DNA from: Lentisphaerae bacterium GWF2_44_16
Lineage (GTDB): Bacteria > Verrucomicrobiota > Lentisphaeria > Victivallales > GWF2-45-14
Direction: 5' to 3'
NCBI GenBank assembly: GCA_001803225.1
Contig: MHBF01000093.1
Location: 1 to 64,000, forward strand
DNA: 64,000 bases
A model generated the notes under the pieces. That model had not been told where the DNA came from. It saw only the letters and a list, made by a program, of their open reading frames with translations, and did no database searches. The translations under genes and the position numbers were made by a program. This document shows positions 31,126 through 40,900 of the stretch, piece after piece; the first letter of the stretch is position 1, and each line of letters begins with the position of its first letter.

Positions 31126-32426
31126 AAAAAGCGAACAGCTCGAATATTGAAAAGGATTTAAAGTACCTTACTGAAAAAATAGGCGTCCGCCTTGCGGGAT
31201 CGAAAAACGAAAGGCTCGCCGCTGAATATATCGCGGAGGAATTCAGGAAAACAGGCGCTTCCGTAAAAATAGAAGAATTCCCCGTCAGCGAAAGAGCAGT
31301 TACCGAAGAAAAACTTCAGGTGAAAACAGGTGGTAAATGGAAAGAATTCCCCTGTTCGCTTTTCGGCTCATCTCCGGGAACGGACGGAAAAACTATTGAA
31401 GCGCCTCTTGTTTTTTTCGAGGCCGCCGTCGATTATCAGCGCAAAGACTTATCCTATCTCAAAGGCAAGGCTGTTCTTCATTTGGGATGTCATATAGAGA
31501 ATGCCGGAAATTACAAAAGACTGATGGACGTGAAGCCGGCTTTCCTGCTTTTTGTGGATATCCGTTATCCCGGAGTCCTCCCTCTGGCTGACGGCCTCTT
31601 TCCCGGCTATGTCGCCGAAATGGGGGCAAAACCTACGGTGAATGTCGCCTATATGGACGCATGGAACTGGAAAAAAGAAGGCGCTTCAGCAGCGAAGCTC
31701 AAAGTAAGCGGAGGTTCCAGAAAAAGCCTTTCCACAAACGTTATAGCGGAATTTACGGGAACAGATGACGGGATTATTTTTACAGGTTCGCACCATGACA
31801 CGCAGGCGGGAACGCCGGGCGCGGATGACAACGGCTCCGGTGTAGTTTACATGCTTGAGCTTGCCAGGATACTGAGCGGAAAGAAATTAAAACGCAGTGT
31901 CCGTCTGATGGCTTTCGGAGCTGAAGAACAATTGTCTGTAGGCAGTGCGGCTTATGTAAGAAAACATCGCGGTGAAATTGAAAAAAACGGCGTATTCATG
32001 TTCAATGTTGACAGTGCCGCGTCATTGCTGGGCTGGACTGAAATCAACTTTAATGGGCCGGAAAAGCTTGAAAAAATACTGGTATCTTACTTTCAGCGGC
32101 AGGATATTTATTTTTCCCTGACCCGCAATATAATCCCTTATACCGACCAGTTCCCTTTCGCCGTATGCGGTGTGCCGGGACTGTGGCTTTCAAGGAGAAA
32201 CTGTACGGCAGGGCGTTTTTTCCATCACCGCCGCGATGAAAAGATGGACAAGGTTTCGCCGGAAATACTTTCACGTCTCGTAAACGCGGGCGCGGAATTT
32301 ATTTTTGATATTGGAAATGTTGCGAAACTGCCTTTCAAGCCCGAAATCCCATCGGAACTGAGACAGGAGATACAGAAAGGCTGGAAAGATTATTTCGGCG
32401 GCTGGAAGGGCCTGAAAATTAAATAA
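31122..32426 (+). CDS. M28-family zinc aminopeptidase
   Basis: A 434-aa protein without signal peptide. An N-terminal lid/protease-associated-like region (LTEKIGVRLAGSKNERLAAE; VFFEAAVDYQRKDLSYLKGK) leads to the M28 core: FTGSHHDTQAGTPGADDNGSG (first His ligand and bridging Asp), MLELARIL, RLMAFGAEEQLSVGSAAYV (general-base Glu and ligand Glu), FMFNVDSAAS (Asp ligand) and RFFHHRRDEKMDKVSPEIL (last His ligand). All expected metal ligands are present, so it should be active. It is fourth in the FHA-thyX-pdxA run with a 4-bp ATGA overlap. Its end overlaps the convergent alkaline-phosphatase-fold gene by 8 bp. Physiological substrate unknown. Confidence 0.88.
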   Translation: MKKANSSNIEKDLKYLTEKIGVRLAGSKNERLAAEYIAEEFRKTGASVKIEEFPVSERAVTEEKLQVKTGGKWKEFPCSLFGSSPGTDGKTIEAPLVFFEAAVDYQRKDLSYLKGKAVLHLGCHIENAGNYKRLMDVKPAFLLFVDIRYPGVLPLADGLFPGYVAEMGAKPTVNVAYMDAWNWKKEGASAAKLKVSGGSRKSLSTNVIAEFTGTDDGIIFTGSHHDTQAGTPGADDNGSGVVYMLELARILSGKKLKRSVRLMAFGAEEQLSVGSAAYVRKHRGEIEKNGVFMFNVDSAASLLGWTEINFNGPEKLEKILVSYFQRQDIYFSLTRNIIPYTDQFPFAVCGVPGLWLSRRNCTAGRFFHHRRDEKMDKVSPEILSRLVNAGAEFIFDIGNVAKLPFKPEIPSELRQEIQKGWKDYFGGWKGLKIK

Positions 32427-33402
32427 GCGGTTTCCCGTCGCTTTTAAATTTTATCCCCATCATGGACGCTATCGTCGGAGCAAAATCTATTATTTCACCG
32501 TAATTGATTTTTTCCCCGTGATATTTTCGCGGGAGTTTTCCTCCGCTTACCATGAAAGTTACTCTCCTGGCGCAATCTGATTTTGTCTTTGAGGCTTTAT
32601 TTTTTTTGAAATCCCACACATAACAGTCATACGGGTCCTGATGGTTGCTGCAATAGTTCTGCAAATCTTTTTCAGGAATGCCTCTTTTTCTGCCTTCCTT
32701 TACCGCGACATCACATCCGTAATGGCAGCCATGGTCGGAGCCTATGAAAAGATATGTTTCATCCCACCATCCTTTTTCCTGAAGGAATTTTTTGACGAGC
32801 CATAAATATTTGTCCAGTTCAATTATGGAGTGGTGTTTGTCTTCTGTGTATTTCGCGTCTTTTTTATAAAGCGGACAGTTGCCGGTCTTGTCATATTGCG
32901 CCAGATAAAGCAATGCCATATTCCAGTCGGGATTTTCCAGCATCCATTTGAAACAGTGTTGAGAAGTGAGGAGGTCTGAATAATATGAGCCCCATCCCAT
33001 TGTGCAGTCGGGAGCTTTCCACCAGCCGCTCTGCATCCATGCGTCGGAACCGAAACCGGCGACTTTGCCTTCCGGAAAACTTTTCTTGCATGCTGAAAGT
33101 ATTGTTTCGCAATCCGCGCCTTCAAGCATTTTCCAATAGGGGTCAACTCCGGGCACCGATTTACTTTTATATGTTCCCGAGGCCAGATATTTCTGACCGT
33201 GCGGGGTATTGCATGTCCCCTTATTCCATGCGTGCACGAAAACGCCTTTATCAATGGTGTCCTTGAACGCCGGGAGTAATCCGGCTTCTGAATAGTCCAG
33301 AACATTTACCGGAGGAAGCTTTGTCGCGGGAGCTATGCTGTCCTTGACCCAATGTCCGGCCAGCATGTCCAGTATCAGAATAAACGCGCGCTGTTTCTTC
33401 AT
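32419..33402 (-). CDS. Alkaline-phosphatase-superfamily protein (phosphodiesterase/sulfatase-like fold)
   Basis: A 327-aa protein, possibly with a very short hydrophobic start (MKKQRAFILILDMLAGHWVK). Superfamily marks are the N-terminal metal Asp (ILILDM), a Thr/Ser-rich nucleophile region (TCNTPHGQKYLASGTYKSKS), GSDHGCHYGCDVAVKEG (the Asp-His pair that binds metal) and the late KYHGEKINYGEIIDFAPTIASMMGI, which is sulfatase/phosphoglycerate-mutase-like. No C-x-P-x-R formylglycine motif is present, so it is not a standard type I sulfatase. It is the last gene of the GntR-GH3 unit, 16 nt after the GH3 stop. It may remove a phosphate or other ester from a sugar; this is inference. Confidence 0.7.
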   Translation of the reverse strand: MKKQRAFILILDMLAGHWVKDSIAPATKLPPVNVLDYSEAGLLPAFKDTIDKGVFVHAWNKGTCNTPHGQKYLASGTYKSKSVPGVDPYWKMLEGADCETILSACKKSFPEGKVAGFGSDAWMQSGWWKAPDCTMGWGSYYSDLLTSQHCFKWMLENPDWNMALLYLAQYDKTGNCPLYKKDAKYTEDKHHSIIELDKYLWLVKKFLQEKGWWDETYLFIGSDHGCHYGCDVAVKEGRKRGIPEKDLQNYCSNHQDPYDCYVWDFKKNKASKTKSDCARRVTFMVSGGKLPRKYHGEKINYGEIIDFAPTIASMMGIKFKSDGKPLI

Positions 33403-33418
33403 AAAAAAAACTTTCTGT

Positions 33419-35029
33419 TTATATTGTTCTCATCATATTATAAAAATCCGCGTCATTGGAAGCGGGCAGTTTACCCTCTCCAGATATTTTGCCGAAGATT
33501 GTTTCGAATAAAGCCTGCAGCACAAATTCATTGCTGCTGTACGAAAAAACAATAGTGTCGGCAAAAGGCAGTTGGTAAAGCGCAAACGGATTAACAGCGA
33601 TAATTACGAGCGAGGGGTTTGTTTTCTTTATCTCTTTCAGTAATTCAATCTGTGAACTGTTCAGAGTCCCTATCTGTCCTGAACTGAGCTTGAAAGACGT
33701 ATCGAATATTACAGCCGAAGCTTCCCTGACGGAATTCAGGATGCTTTCCCTGCTGACTGAATTCAGTTCATAAGGGACATTCAGGACTTCAGTGTTTTTG
33801 TGCTGTGCCTTCAGAATCTCCTCAATCTTATTTTCCCTGTGATGAACCCCTATATCCATTTTTTCCGTTTTTTCCGGTAACAGCAACATAAGGGGTTTGA
33901 CAGAATCTTTTATTTTTCTTAAAGGAAGAATTCCCCTGTCGTTTTTTTCAATTCTGATGCTTGCTCTCGCGATTTTTTTTGCCAGTTCCTCATGTTCCTT
34001 CAAATCCGGCATTCTGTTTTTATCCGGAAGCGGATTGAAGAGGCCGTATTTGAATTTCAGGTTCAGAATTTTTTCTATTCTCTCGTCCAAGATGCTTTCC
34101 CTGATTTTATCTTTTTTAAGCCCGTTCATGACTGCGAAAAGGGATTTTTCATAATCGTTTTCAGTCAGGACTATGTCATGTCCGGCAAGAATTGCTTTTA
34201 CTACGGAGTCTTCCACGGAAAAGGCTTTTTTAATGGGGCCCATTTCAAGGCAGTCTGTTATAATAATGCCCTTGAAACCGAGTTTGTTTTTGAGGAGACT
34301 GCTTACGATTTCATGTGAGAATGTAACGAGGTTTTCTTTGTCGTATGACGGATAAACGGCGTGATTTGTCATTATGGTTTCGACGCCCGCCCTGATGCTG
34401 TTTTCGAAGGACACGAGTTCACAGTTTTCCATTTCCTCTCTTGAGCGCCTGATTATTTCGGCGCTGAAGTGAGAGTTCATGCACGAGTGTCCCTGTCCGG
34501 GAAAATGTTTTGCGGTCGCTATCAGGCCGTTTTCCTGATAACCCTTTATGGTCATGAGAGCGAATTTGCTGACAATTTCCGGGTCGATGCCGTAAGAACG
34601 TATGTTAGTGGACGGATTTAAAGGATTGGTATTGATATCAACGACGGGCGAATATGACCATGAGAGGCCAACGTATTTTGCCTCCTTTGCGGTCGCGGCC
34701 GCCGCCTGATATGCAAGCGCGGGATCTCCGCTTGCCGCGAGCCCTATCGAGGTAGTAAACTCGGTAGCTTCCTGGAGCATGACCATTCCGAATCCGCATT
34801 CCGTATCTGACGTTATGAAAGGCGGCACTTTTGATTTGGCGCGAAACTCCTCAATCATCACTCTGGACTCTTCAATGCCCTTGTAATCCCAGATGCTGAG
34901 ATGGAGACCTCCCCAGCCTTTTTTGACGCAGTAATCCGAGATTTCCTTTTTGCCGAAACGGAACGAGATTAATATCTGTGCCGCTTTTTCTTCGAGTGAA
35001 AGTTTGATATTTTTCAATTGTTTATTCAC
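33419..35029 (-). CDS. Glycoside hydrolase family 3, NagZ-like, with altered Asp-His dyad
   Basis: A 536-aa cytoplasmic protein with a GTG start. The GH3 TIM barrel occupies 1-345: LSLEEKAAQILISF, PPFITSDTECGFGMVM, LGLSWSYSPVVDINTNP-type strand, IATAKHFPGQGHS (174-182), and nucleophile region GIIITDCLEMGPIKKAF with Asp259. A C-terminal alpha/beta domain follows. NagZ-type enzymes carry an Asp-x-His catalytic dyad (KHFPGHG...DSH). Here the site reads KHFPGQGHSCMNSH, so the Asp is Asn185 while His187 is kept. It may be a beta-N-acetylhexosaminidase with altered acid/base chemistry, or a phosphorylase-like variant. It lies 13 nt after the GntR/LacI hybrid regulator. Confidence 0.85.
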   Translation of the reverse strand: MNKQLKNIKLSLEEKAAQILISFRFGKKEISDYCVKKGWGGLHLSIWDYKGIEESRVMIEEFRAKSKVPPFITSDTECGFGMVMLQEATEFTTSIGLAASGDPALAYQAAAATAKEAKYVGLSWSYSPVVDINTNPLNPSTNIRSYGIDPEIVSKFALMTIKGYQENGLIATAKHFPGQGHSCMNSHFSAEIIRRSREEMENCELVSFENSIRAGVETIMTNHAVYPSYDKENLVTFSHEIVSSLLKNKLGFKGIIITDCLEMGPIKKAFSVEDSVVKAILAGHDIVLTENDYEKSLFAVMNGLKKDKIRESILDERIEKILNLKFKYGLFNPLPDKNRMPDLKEHEELAKKIARASIRIEKNDRGILPLRKIKDSVKPLMLLLPEKTEKMDIGVHHRENKIEEILKAQHKNTEVLNVPYELNSVSRESILNSVREASAVIFDTSFKLSSGQIGTLNSSQIELLKEIKKTNPSLVIIAVNPFALYQLPFADTIVFSYSSNEFVLQALFETIFGKISGEGKLPASNDADFYNMMRTI

Positions 35030-35042
35030 TTGTGAATACCTT

Positions 35043-36170
35043 TTATTTAAAAATGTTTTTCAGATTGCCTGTAGTTTTACGTGCTTTCAATCCCACGGGG
35101 ACTATTATGTGCTGTTGCGGAATATTCTCAGCCGGATGCGCGAGAATTTCAGTGATTATTTCAGCTGATTTTTCTCCGATGCTTATAGTGTCCTGAGCTA
35201 TTGTAGTAAGTTCCACGCCCCATTGTGACGCGAGTTCTATATCGTCAAAACCGCATATTCCGATTTGTCCCGGTACATTTATTCCAAGTTCTCTCAGTCC
35301 CTTCAAAAGCCCTATCGCCATTGAGTCGCCGATTGCGAATATCCCGCAAGGTTCATCCTTGGATAAACGCGCGATTTCGGGCGCCGCCTTGTAACCGTCC
35401 AGCATATAGCCGTTGTCAGGGTCTTCATTTGATACTTCAAGAATCATGGAATTGTCGAAAGATATCCCAAACTGGAGAAGCGCCAGTTTGAAACCTTTCA
35501 GTCTTTCCCTGACTGTTTCCTTTTCAATATTTTCTTTGCAGATGAGCATTGTGATTTTTTTATAACCGCATTCCGCAAGGTGTTTTCCGGCGAAAAAACC
35601 GCCTGTGCAGTCATCAGGGATTACATAATTTGTCTGAGCGGTCAATTGATTAATGATGGTATTTGAAACAAGGACAAGGGGTACTTCGCTTTCAAAAATA
35701 TTCTTAATGCCAACTGAATATTCGGAATTTACTTCCGCCGGCGAAATTATGAAGCCGTCAACTTCGTCGGCGAATCTTCTTATGTATTCGTTTTCTTTTT
35801 CAGCACTGCCTCTGCTGTTACAGAGGATAATTCCGTAATCTTTTTCTGAAGCGTAATTCTCGATGCCCCTGATTATTTTTGAATAATAAGGATTGTCGGA
35901 ATGATAAACGATCACGGCGATTTTTTTATTTTTGCGTGCGCTTAATGAAGGCGCCACGAATGTGCCGCTACCCTGTCTCCTGATGATGAAACCCTGATTT
36001 ATCAGTGCGTTCAAGGCCTTGAGAAGCGTATGCTTGCTGACTTTGAACTCCTTAACCAGGTCATTTTCGGAAGGCATTTTTTCATCCGCCGTGTATGTGC
36101 CTTTTATGATTCGGCGCTTGATTATTTCAGTAATCCGCCTGTGTTGTGCCGTATTGTGCCTGTTGTTCAT
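35043..36170 (-). CDS. GntR/LacI hybrid (AraR-type) transcriptional regulator
   Basis: A 375-aa regulator. Residues ~8-75 are a GntR winged helix (RRITEIIKRRIIKGTYTADE, MPSENDLVKEFKVSKHTLLK, LINQGFIIRRQGSGTFV). Residues ~88-370 are a LacI-type periplasmic-binding-protein sensor (KIAVIVYHSDNPYYSKIIRG, GFFAGKHLAECGYKKITML, CGIFAIGDSMAIGLLKGLRE, QIGICGFDDIELASQWGVEL). This combination is known from AraR of Bacillus and responds to a sugar. It has a strong promoter at 36210-36238 and a probable operator at 36179-36192; a matching operator at 36354-36365 lies before the divergent operon. It very likely controls both arms of this locus. Confidence 0.92.
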   Translation of the reverse strand: MNNRHNTAQHRRITEIIKRRIIKGTYTADEKMPSENDLVKEFKVSKHTLLKALNALINQGFIIRRQGSGTFVAPSLSARKNKKIAVIVYHSDNPYYSKIIRGIENYASEKDYGIILCNSRGSAEKENEYIRRFADEVDGFIISPAEVNSEYSVGIKNIFESEVPLVLVSNTIINQLTAQTNYVIPDDCTGGFFAGKHLAECGYKKITMLICKENIEKETVRERLKGFKLALLQFGISFDNSMILEVSNEDPDNGYMLDGYKAAPEIARLSKDEPCGIFAIGDSMAIGLLKGLRELGINVPGQIGICGFDDIELASQWGVELTTIAQDTISIGEKSAEIITEILAHPAENIPQQHIIVPVGLKARKTTGNLKNIFK

Positions 36171-36178
36171 ATTTGTAT

Positions 36179-36192
36179 CTTATGGGTATAAG
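36179..36192. promoter_or_regulatory. Operator O1, CTTAT-4-ATAAG
   Basis: CTTATGGGTATAAG, five-base arms perfectly inverted. It is 8 bp before the regulator ATG and about 11-24 bp after its predicted transcription start. Its 12-bp core TTATGGGTATAA matches O2 (TTATACGTATAA) at 10 positions. Confidence 0.65.
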
Positions 36193-36209
36193 TTATATAT
36201 TTTGAGTAT

Positions 36210-36238
36210 ATTTTAACGGATAAAAGTGTTTTTGTCAA
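36210..36238 (-). promoter_or_regulatory. Promoter of the GntR/LacI-hybrid regulator operon
   Basis: Minus strand TTGACA (36238-36233), 17 bp, TAAAAT (36215-36210). It drives regulator, GH3 and alkaline-phosphatase-fold genes; operator O1 lies immediately downstream. Confidence 0.75.
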
Positions 36239-36298
36239 TAACCTTAAATTAAATATGAGCTTTTTTTTACAAAAATATCCGGATTTTATTAAAATTGC

Positions 36299-36327
36299 TT
36301 GCATTTAGTAACGAGTCTGATTATAAT
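36299..36327 (+). promoter_or_regulatory. Promoter of the rightward secreted-enzyme operon
   Basis: TTGCAT (36299-36304), 17 bp, TATAAT (36322-36327). The predicted start near 36334 is followed by operator O2 (36354-36365) and the pseudopilin RBS GGAG (36373-36376). Confidence 0.72.
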
Positions 36328-36353
36328 ATCATTATGCTTGAATAAAGTAAAAC

Positions 36354-36365
36354 TTATACGTATAA
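36354..36365. promoter_or_regulatory. Operator O2, perfect 12-bp palindrome TTATACGTATAA
   Basis: Perfectly palindromic, 17 bp before the pseudopilin ATG and about 20 bp after the predicted transcription start of the rightward operon. It shares 10 of 12 bases with O1 at the regulator's own promoter, which links the GntR/LacI hybrid to both divergent units. Confidence 0.7.
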
Positions 36366-36382
36366 CTTATATGGAGCTGGAG

Positions 36383-37078
36383 ATGAGAAAGAAAATATAC
36401 TTTACACTCATTGAGCTCCTGACAGTTGTTTCTATCATACTTATTCTTGCAAGCTTATTACTTCCAGCGCTTGGCAGAACAAGAGCTTATGCATACAGAA
36501 ATAATTGTGCCAACAATTTAAAACAGCTGGCGACAGGATTGATAATGTATGATTCTGATAATACCCAGTTACCGAGCAGATATGATTACGGTTTTCAGTT
36601 AAACCAAAATCCGGTACCATATCTTCCATGCGGACTTATGCTCCTGTTTCCGGATTATATCAAAAACGCCCACACCTTTTATTGTCCCAGTCCTGTAAAT
36701 TTCAGGAGAAATCCTGCTAACAGGCGCGGTGAATTTTCCTATAATGGTATTGAAGGTACAGGAACATACGGATGGAATTTTGCAATAAGAAGAAATAATT
36801 ACTGGTTCAGGTGGTGTAATTATACGGTGGACAATGAACCAGGCGCAGGACTTACTCAGATGAAAGCATCCCTTTCCTTCAATCCGTCTCAAAGTTGGCT
36901 TATGCTTGACTATTGGGGCTGTATTACATGTCTGCCTCAAGACTATTGGATGCCGCATCCAGATGGCGTAAATATCAGTTTTGTTGATGGTCATGTATCT
37001 TTCAAGGCTACAAAAACTCCTGTTACACAGGCATGGACCCCTTCAACGTTTATCCAAAAGGAAATAGGAAATTATTGA
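36383..37078 (+). CDS. Pseudopilin-like protein with H-X9-DG motif
   Basis: A 231-aa protein, starting at the ATG at 36383 (GGAG 6 nt upstream; two further in-frame ATGs lie 5', one at 36371). The prepilin signal is MRKKIY followed by FTLIELLTVVSIILILASLL, then LLPALGRTRAYAYRNNCANN and LKQLATGLIMYDSDN. Tyr replaces the usual Gly before the predicted cleavage site. It ends with PHPDGVNISFVDGHVSF (His, nine residues, Asp-Gly). It is the first gene of the rightward operon controlled by O2. Bases 36386-36420 are identical to 45814-45848 in another pseudopilin gene, pointing to recent duplication. Confidence 0.87.
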   Translation: MRKKIYFTLIELLTVVSIILILASLLLPALGRTRAYAYRNNCANNLKQLATGLIMYDSDNTQLPSRYDYGFQLNQNPVPYLPCGLMLLFPDYIKNAHTFYCPSPVNFRRNPANRRGEFSYNGIEGTGTYGWNFAIRRNNYWFRWCNYTVDNEPGAGLTQMKASLSFNPSQSWLMLDYWGCITCLPQDYWMPHPDGVNISFVDGHVSFKATKTPVTQAWTPSTFIQKEIGNY

Positions 37079-37090
37079 AATGGAGGTATT

Positions 37091-37894
37091 GTGAAACGTT
37101 TAGCTTTTCTATTAATTTATCTGACAGTAATACTATTATCTCATGCTGGCGCGGATGATAAAAAACTGCTTTTTCATGTTTCTTTCAATAAGGGGCTTGA
37201 TGCCGATTTCAGTAGGGGAAACGGTAAAGCCACCTGTAATGATGAAGCATTTACTTTCGTTGAGAGCATTTATGGTAAGGCCGTCAAAATTAATTATCTC
37301 AATCTTCTCAGGTATGAAACTGAAAACAACATAAATCCACAACATGGAACTATTGAAATGTGGGTAAAACCTTTAATTTATTCTCAGAATCAGGGAATAC
37401 CGCAATGTGATTTTTTCTCCGCCGGAGACATGGAAACCATTGAGAATAAACTCTCTGACGGTATACTAAGACAAGTATCTTATAAAGATAAGCTCACAAT
37501 ATTTTCAGGATTTCCTGTTATCAGGAATCCCTATCCGGTAAGGACATATGAAGGACTTTCCGATTTGAATGCCAATCTTGCACTTGAGAATAATAAGACA
37601 TTTAATCTCCTTGCTCCTCTATCTGTTATAAGCAGGCAATGGACGCATATAGCGTTTTCGTGGGGAAAAACTGAGAAGGACGGTAAAAACATTGGGAAAT
37701 GTCGTTTATACCGGAATGGCAAACTTGTGGCGGAGCTTCCTTTGCCGGAAAAATGGTCTGACAGTTTCGGAAAGTTTATTTTTATAGGAAAAGGAAATGC
37801 CCGTTCCAACGGCATTTTCTTAATTGATGAATTGAAGATATACGATACTGCGCTGGACGCTTCACAGGTAGAAAAATTATATAGCGGTGAATAA
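37091..37894 (+). CDS. Secreted LamG/concanavalin-A-like lectin-domain protein
   Basis: A 267-aa protein with a GTG start preceded by GGAGG. Signal peptide MKRLAFLLIYLTVILLSHAGA. The mature part is one LamG-like jelly roll: LLFHVSFNKGLDADFSRGNG at the start, HGTIEMWVKPL, RQWTHIAFSWG and CRLYRNGKLVAELPLPEKW, and IFLIDELKIYDTALDASQVE at the end. Such modules bind glycans or act as spacers in secreted enzymes; here it stands alone. It is 12 nt after the pseudopilin. Paralogous modules occur at the N-terminus of the next protein and at 46542-47318. Confidence 0.8.
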   Translation: MKRLAFLLIYLTVILLSHAGADDKKLLFHVSFNKGLDADFSRGNGKATCNDEAFTFVESIYGKAVKINYLNLLRYETENNINPQHGTIEMWVKPLIYSQNQGIPQCDFFSAGDMETIENKLSDGILRQVSYKDKLTIFSGFPVIRNPYPVRTYEGLSDLNANLALENNKTFNLLAPLSVISRQWTHIAFSWGKTEKDGKNIGKCRLYRNGKLVAELPLPEKWSDSFGKFIFIGKGNARSNGIFLIDELKIYDTALDASQVEKLYSGE

Positions 37895-37912
37895 ACAACT
37901 AGGGAGCTTGTC

Positions 37913-40900
37913 ATGTATAAAAAACTGGTCTGTCTGCTTATAGCTTTATTTTTTATTTTCTCTTTCAAAATTTATGCCAAAGAGCAGAATGATGATGTTT
38001 TAAATAAAAATGTTTTGTTTTCTCTTTCATTTGATAAAACAGTTGAAGCGCAAACTCAAAACGGGAAAATAAAACCTGAAGTTAATGGAAATATTCAATA
38101 CGTTGATGGACGGCAGGGAAAAGCAATGCTTTTCACTCCTGATCTGTGGTTGAAATTTTCAGGGCCTGGACTCATAGAAGCTGAGGAGGGGACTGTTCAA
38201 TTCTGGGTAAAGCCATTGGAGTATAACAGTCAGAAATCATACAGACCTTCTGAATGTACTTTTTTCTCAACCGCATACAGTAATAAATTACCGTGTTTTT
38301 CCATCTGGTCATATTACAGGGAAAATGACATTAATCAGGAAAGGGTGCAGGCAAAGTGTTTTCTTCCCGAGGGAGCAAAAACAAAAGATAATATTTCTTT
38401 AATAGCCGGCAATAAACTTTCAATAAATAAATGGTCATTGATTACCGTAACATGGAAGAATATTAAGCACGACAGAACCGATGCCAAAATACTTGGCATT
38501 TATATCAATGGGAATAAAATAATCTCTGCTAAACCTTTTCCCAGGAAAAATTTTCCTGAAAAACTGGGAAATATTATCTATATAGGGTCCGTAATTTCAC
38601 AATCTGCCGGAAAATATATCATGGATGAATTTTCTATTTATAAAACATGTCTCAGTGATGCGGAAATATGGAAATATTATTCGGAGTCAGGTAATACTGA
38701 TAAAGCAGAAACAGTTACAATACCACGAATACAGGCTCCGCCGAAAATTGATGGAAGTTTATCAGAGAACGAATGGGAAAATACCACTCAAATTGGAGAG
38801 GCTTTTCTAAATAAAAATATGCTTCTTTCTAAAAAACAGTCACGTGTTTCTCTTTGCTATGATGAAAAAAAAATATATATGAAAGTTGACTCGGAAACTT
38901 TTGACGGAGCTTTAAAGGCTGATGCAAATAAGAAAGACGGAGTGATATGGAAAGATGACGTTGTGGAGCTATATATTGTTCCGGTAAGAGGAGAAAAACT
39001 TTATTATCAGGTTGGTATAAATTCCAAAGATTATTCAAACGGATTGAAAATATTTTCAAAAACCGGGGGAAAGGATTATGAAAATTGGGATTCCGGAATT
39101 AACGCGAAAAGTTCATTTACAGGAGAAGGCAAAACAAAAAGATGGATACTGGAAATAGCTTTGCCTCTGAAAAATATAGGTCTTTCGAATCCTCAAGTTG
39201 GGGATGCTATTGGTTTTTCAATTGCAAGGACTTATCAGGAGCCTACCGCATATGGGGGAATTGACTGGGAAATAAAGGATTCTGTCCCGAGTTCTTTTGC
39301 CGGATATCATCATTTTGAGAATACCGGAAAATATCCTAAGCTTGTTTTCGGCGGAGCTAATGAGAGAATAAATGTAAAATATGGTAATCTATATTCAGGA
39401 GAAATCAAAGCCAGGGTAAATATATCTCATGGCGATAATAAAGATAAACTTGATTACTCATGGAAAATATTTGATTCAGGAAAAACTCTTTTTGAAGACA
39501 AGGGAACGCTGAAAAAAAATAAATCGGGAAAATATGAATTCACTATAGATAAAGTTATGCATGTTGATCCCAAAAACAATGGGAGTATTTACAATTTATC
39601 GATTGATTTAAATAATGGAACGTTCTTCAATCATACCATACCTTTCAGTTTGAGTTATTCTGATTTCAGTTTTGACTACTTGGTTGAAAGAGATAAAAAA
39701 AGGGTACTCGTTGAAATTGATACTGATAATATCGGGACGGAATGCAAGAAGGGTAAAATGAGTGTTTTACTTGAGAACGAAAAGGGGAAAATATACTTTC
39801 AGAAAGACATTGATATTAAAAATGACAACTATGAACAGTTATTTATTCCTCTTGATATACTTCCCAACATGAAGAAAATGAAGATGAAAGTTTCTCTGTT
39901 ATCACCTAATGGAGAGCTTGTCAAAGTATCCGAAAGAGCTTTTCAGAAAATGGAAGATCTGGCTTCTCTTAATAACAAAATAGGAGAGGATGAATGGGTT
40001 CCTCCTCCGTTTACAGATATTCAATATGACGCATATAGTATTTCTTGCTGGAACAGGCGTTATGATTTGTCCGGCGCGATGTTTCTTAAACAGGTTCTTA
40101 TTAATTCGGAAGTGATATTGAACGGGCCTGTTGAATTTATAGCAGTGGACGCGGAGGGCAAAGAATTACATTGGAAGCAGGGCGAAATGAAATATATTTC
40201 CCGAAAATGTGATGCCGGAGTTATAGAGGCATCGGGAATGCTTGGCAATATAAAATGTAAAAATACAATGACCTTGGAATTTGATGGTATGCTTAGGGTT
40301 GATGCTGAATTATTTGTTGGTGAACAAACTAAGCTCAACAAACTTTATTTGAATATTCCTCTGAAATCTTCTTTTGTTAAATATAAATTTTTCTCTATTG
40401 CCGATGAAAATTCAAAAAGAATGTGTTGGCAATGGCAGGACAGAATAGGTAAAGTAGCTGACTATTTCAATTACAGCTTTTGCCCGGAAGTATGGGTGGG
40501 GGATGATGATAAGGGGTTTTCCTGGTTTGCTGAGTCAAAAAAAGACTGGCAGCTTGCAGATAACAATAAGGCCATAGAAATAATCCGCAAAAATGATACT
40601 GCATATCTGAGAATAAATTATTGTGACACTCCGTCAACTTTTAAAGCTCCCCTGAAATTTACGTTTGGATTACAGGCGACTCCCGTGAGGCCAAGGCCTT
40701 CAGACTGGAGATTGCAGCGGTCGATTGGAACTACCGATTCCTGCAATGCCAGCTATTACGGTCAGAACATTAAAATTATTGGCTGGGGAGCCAACGGAAA
40801 ACCTCCTCCTCCTGAAAAAAGAGCGGAAATATTGCGTCAAAAAGATCCATTAGATCGTTTGTCGGCATGGTCGGATTGGCCTGTTATAATAAATCCTGTC

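Noticed and set aside
36299-36382. Longer N-terminus for the first pseudopilin of the rightward operon
   Set aside because: It would overlap the promoter and operator; the short leader from 36383 matches the other pseudopilins.
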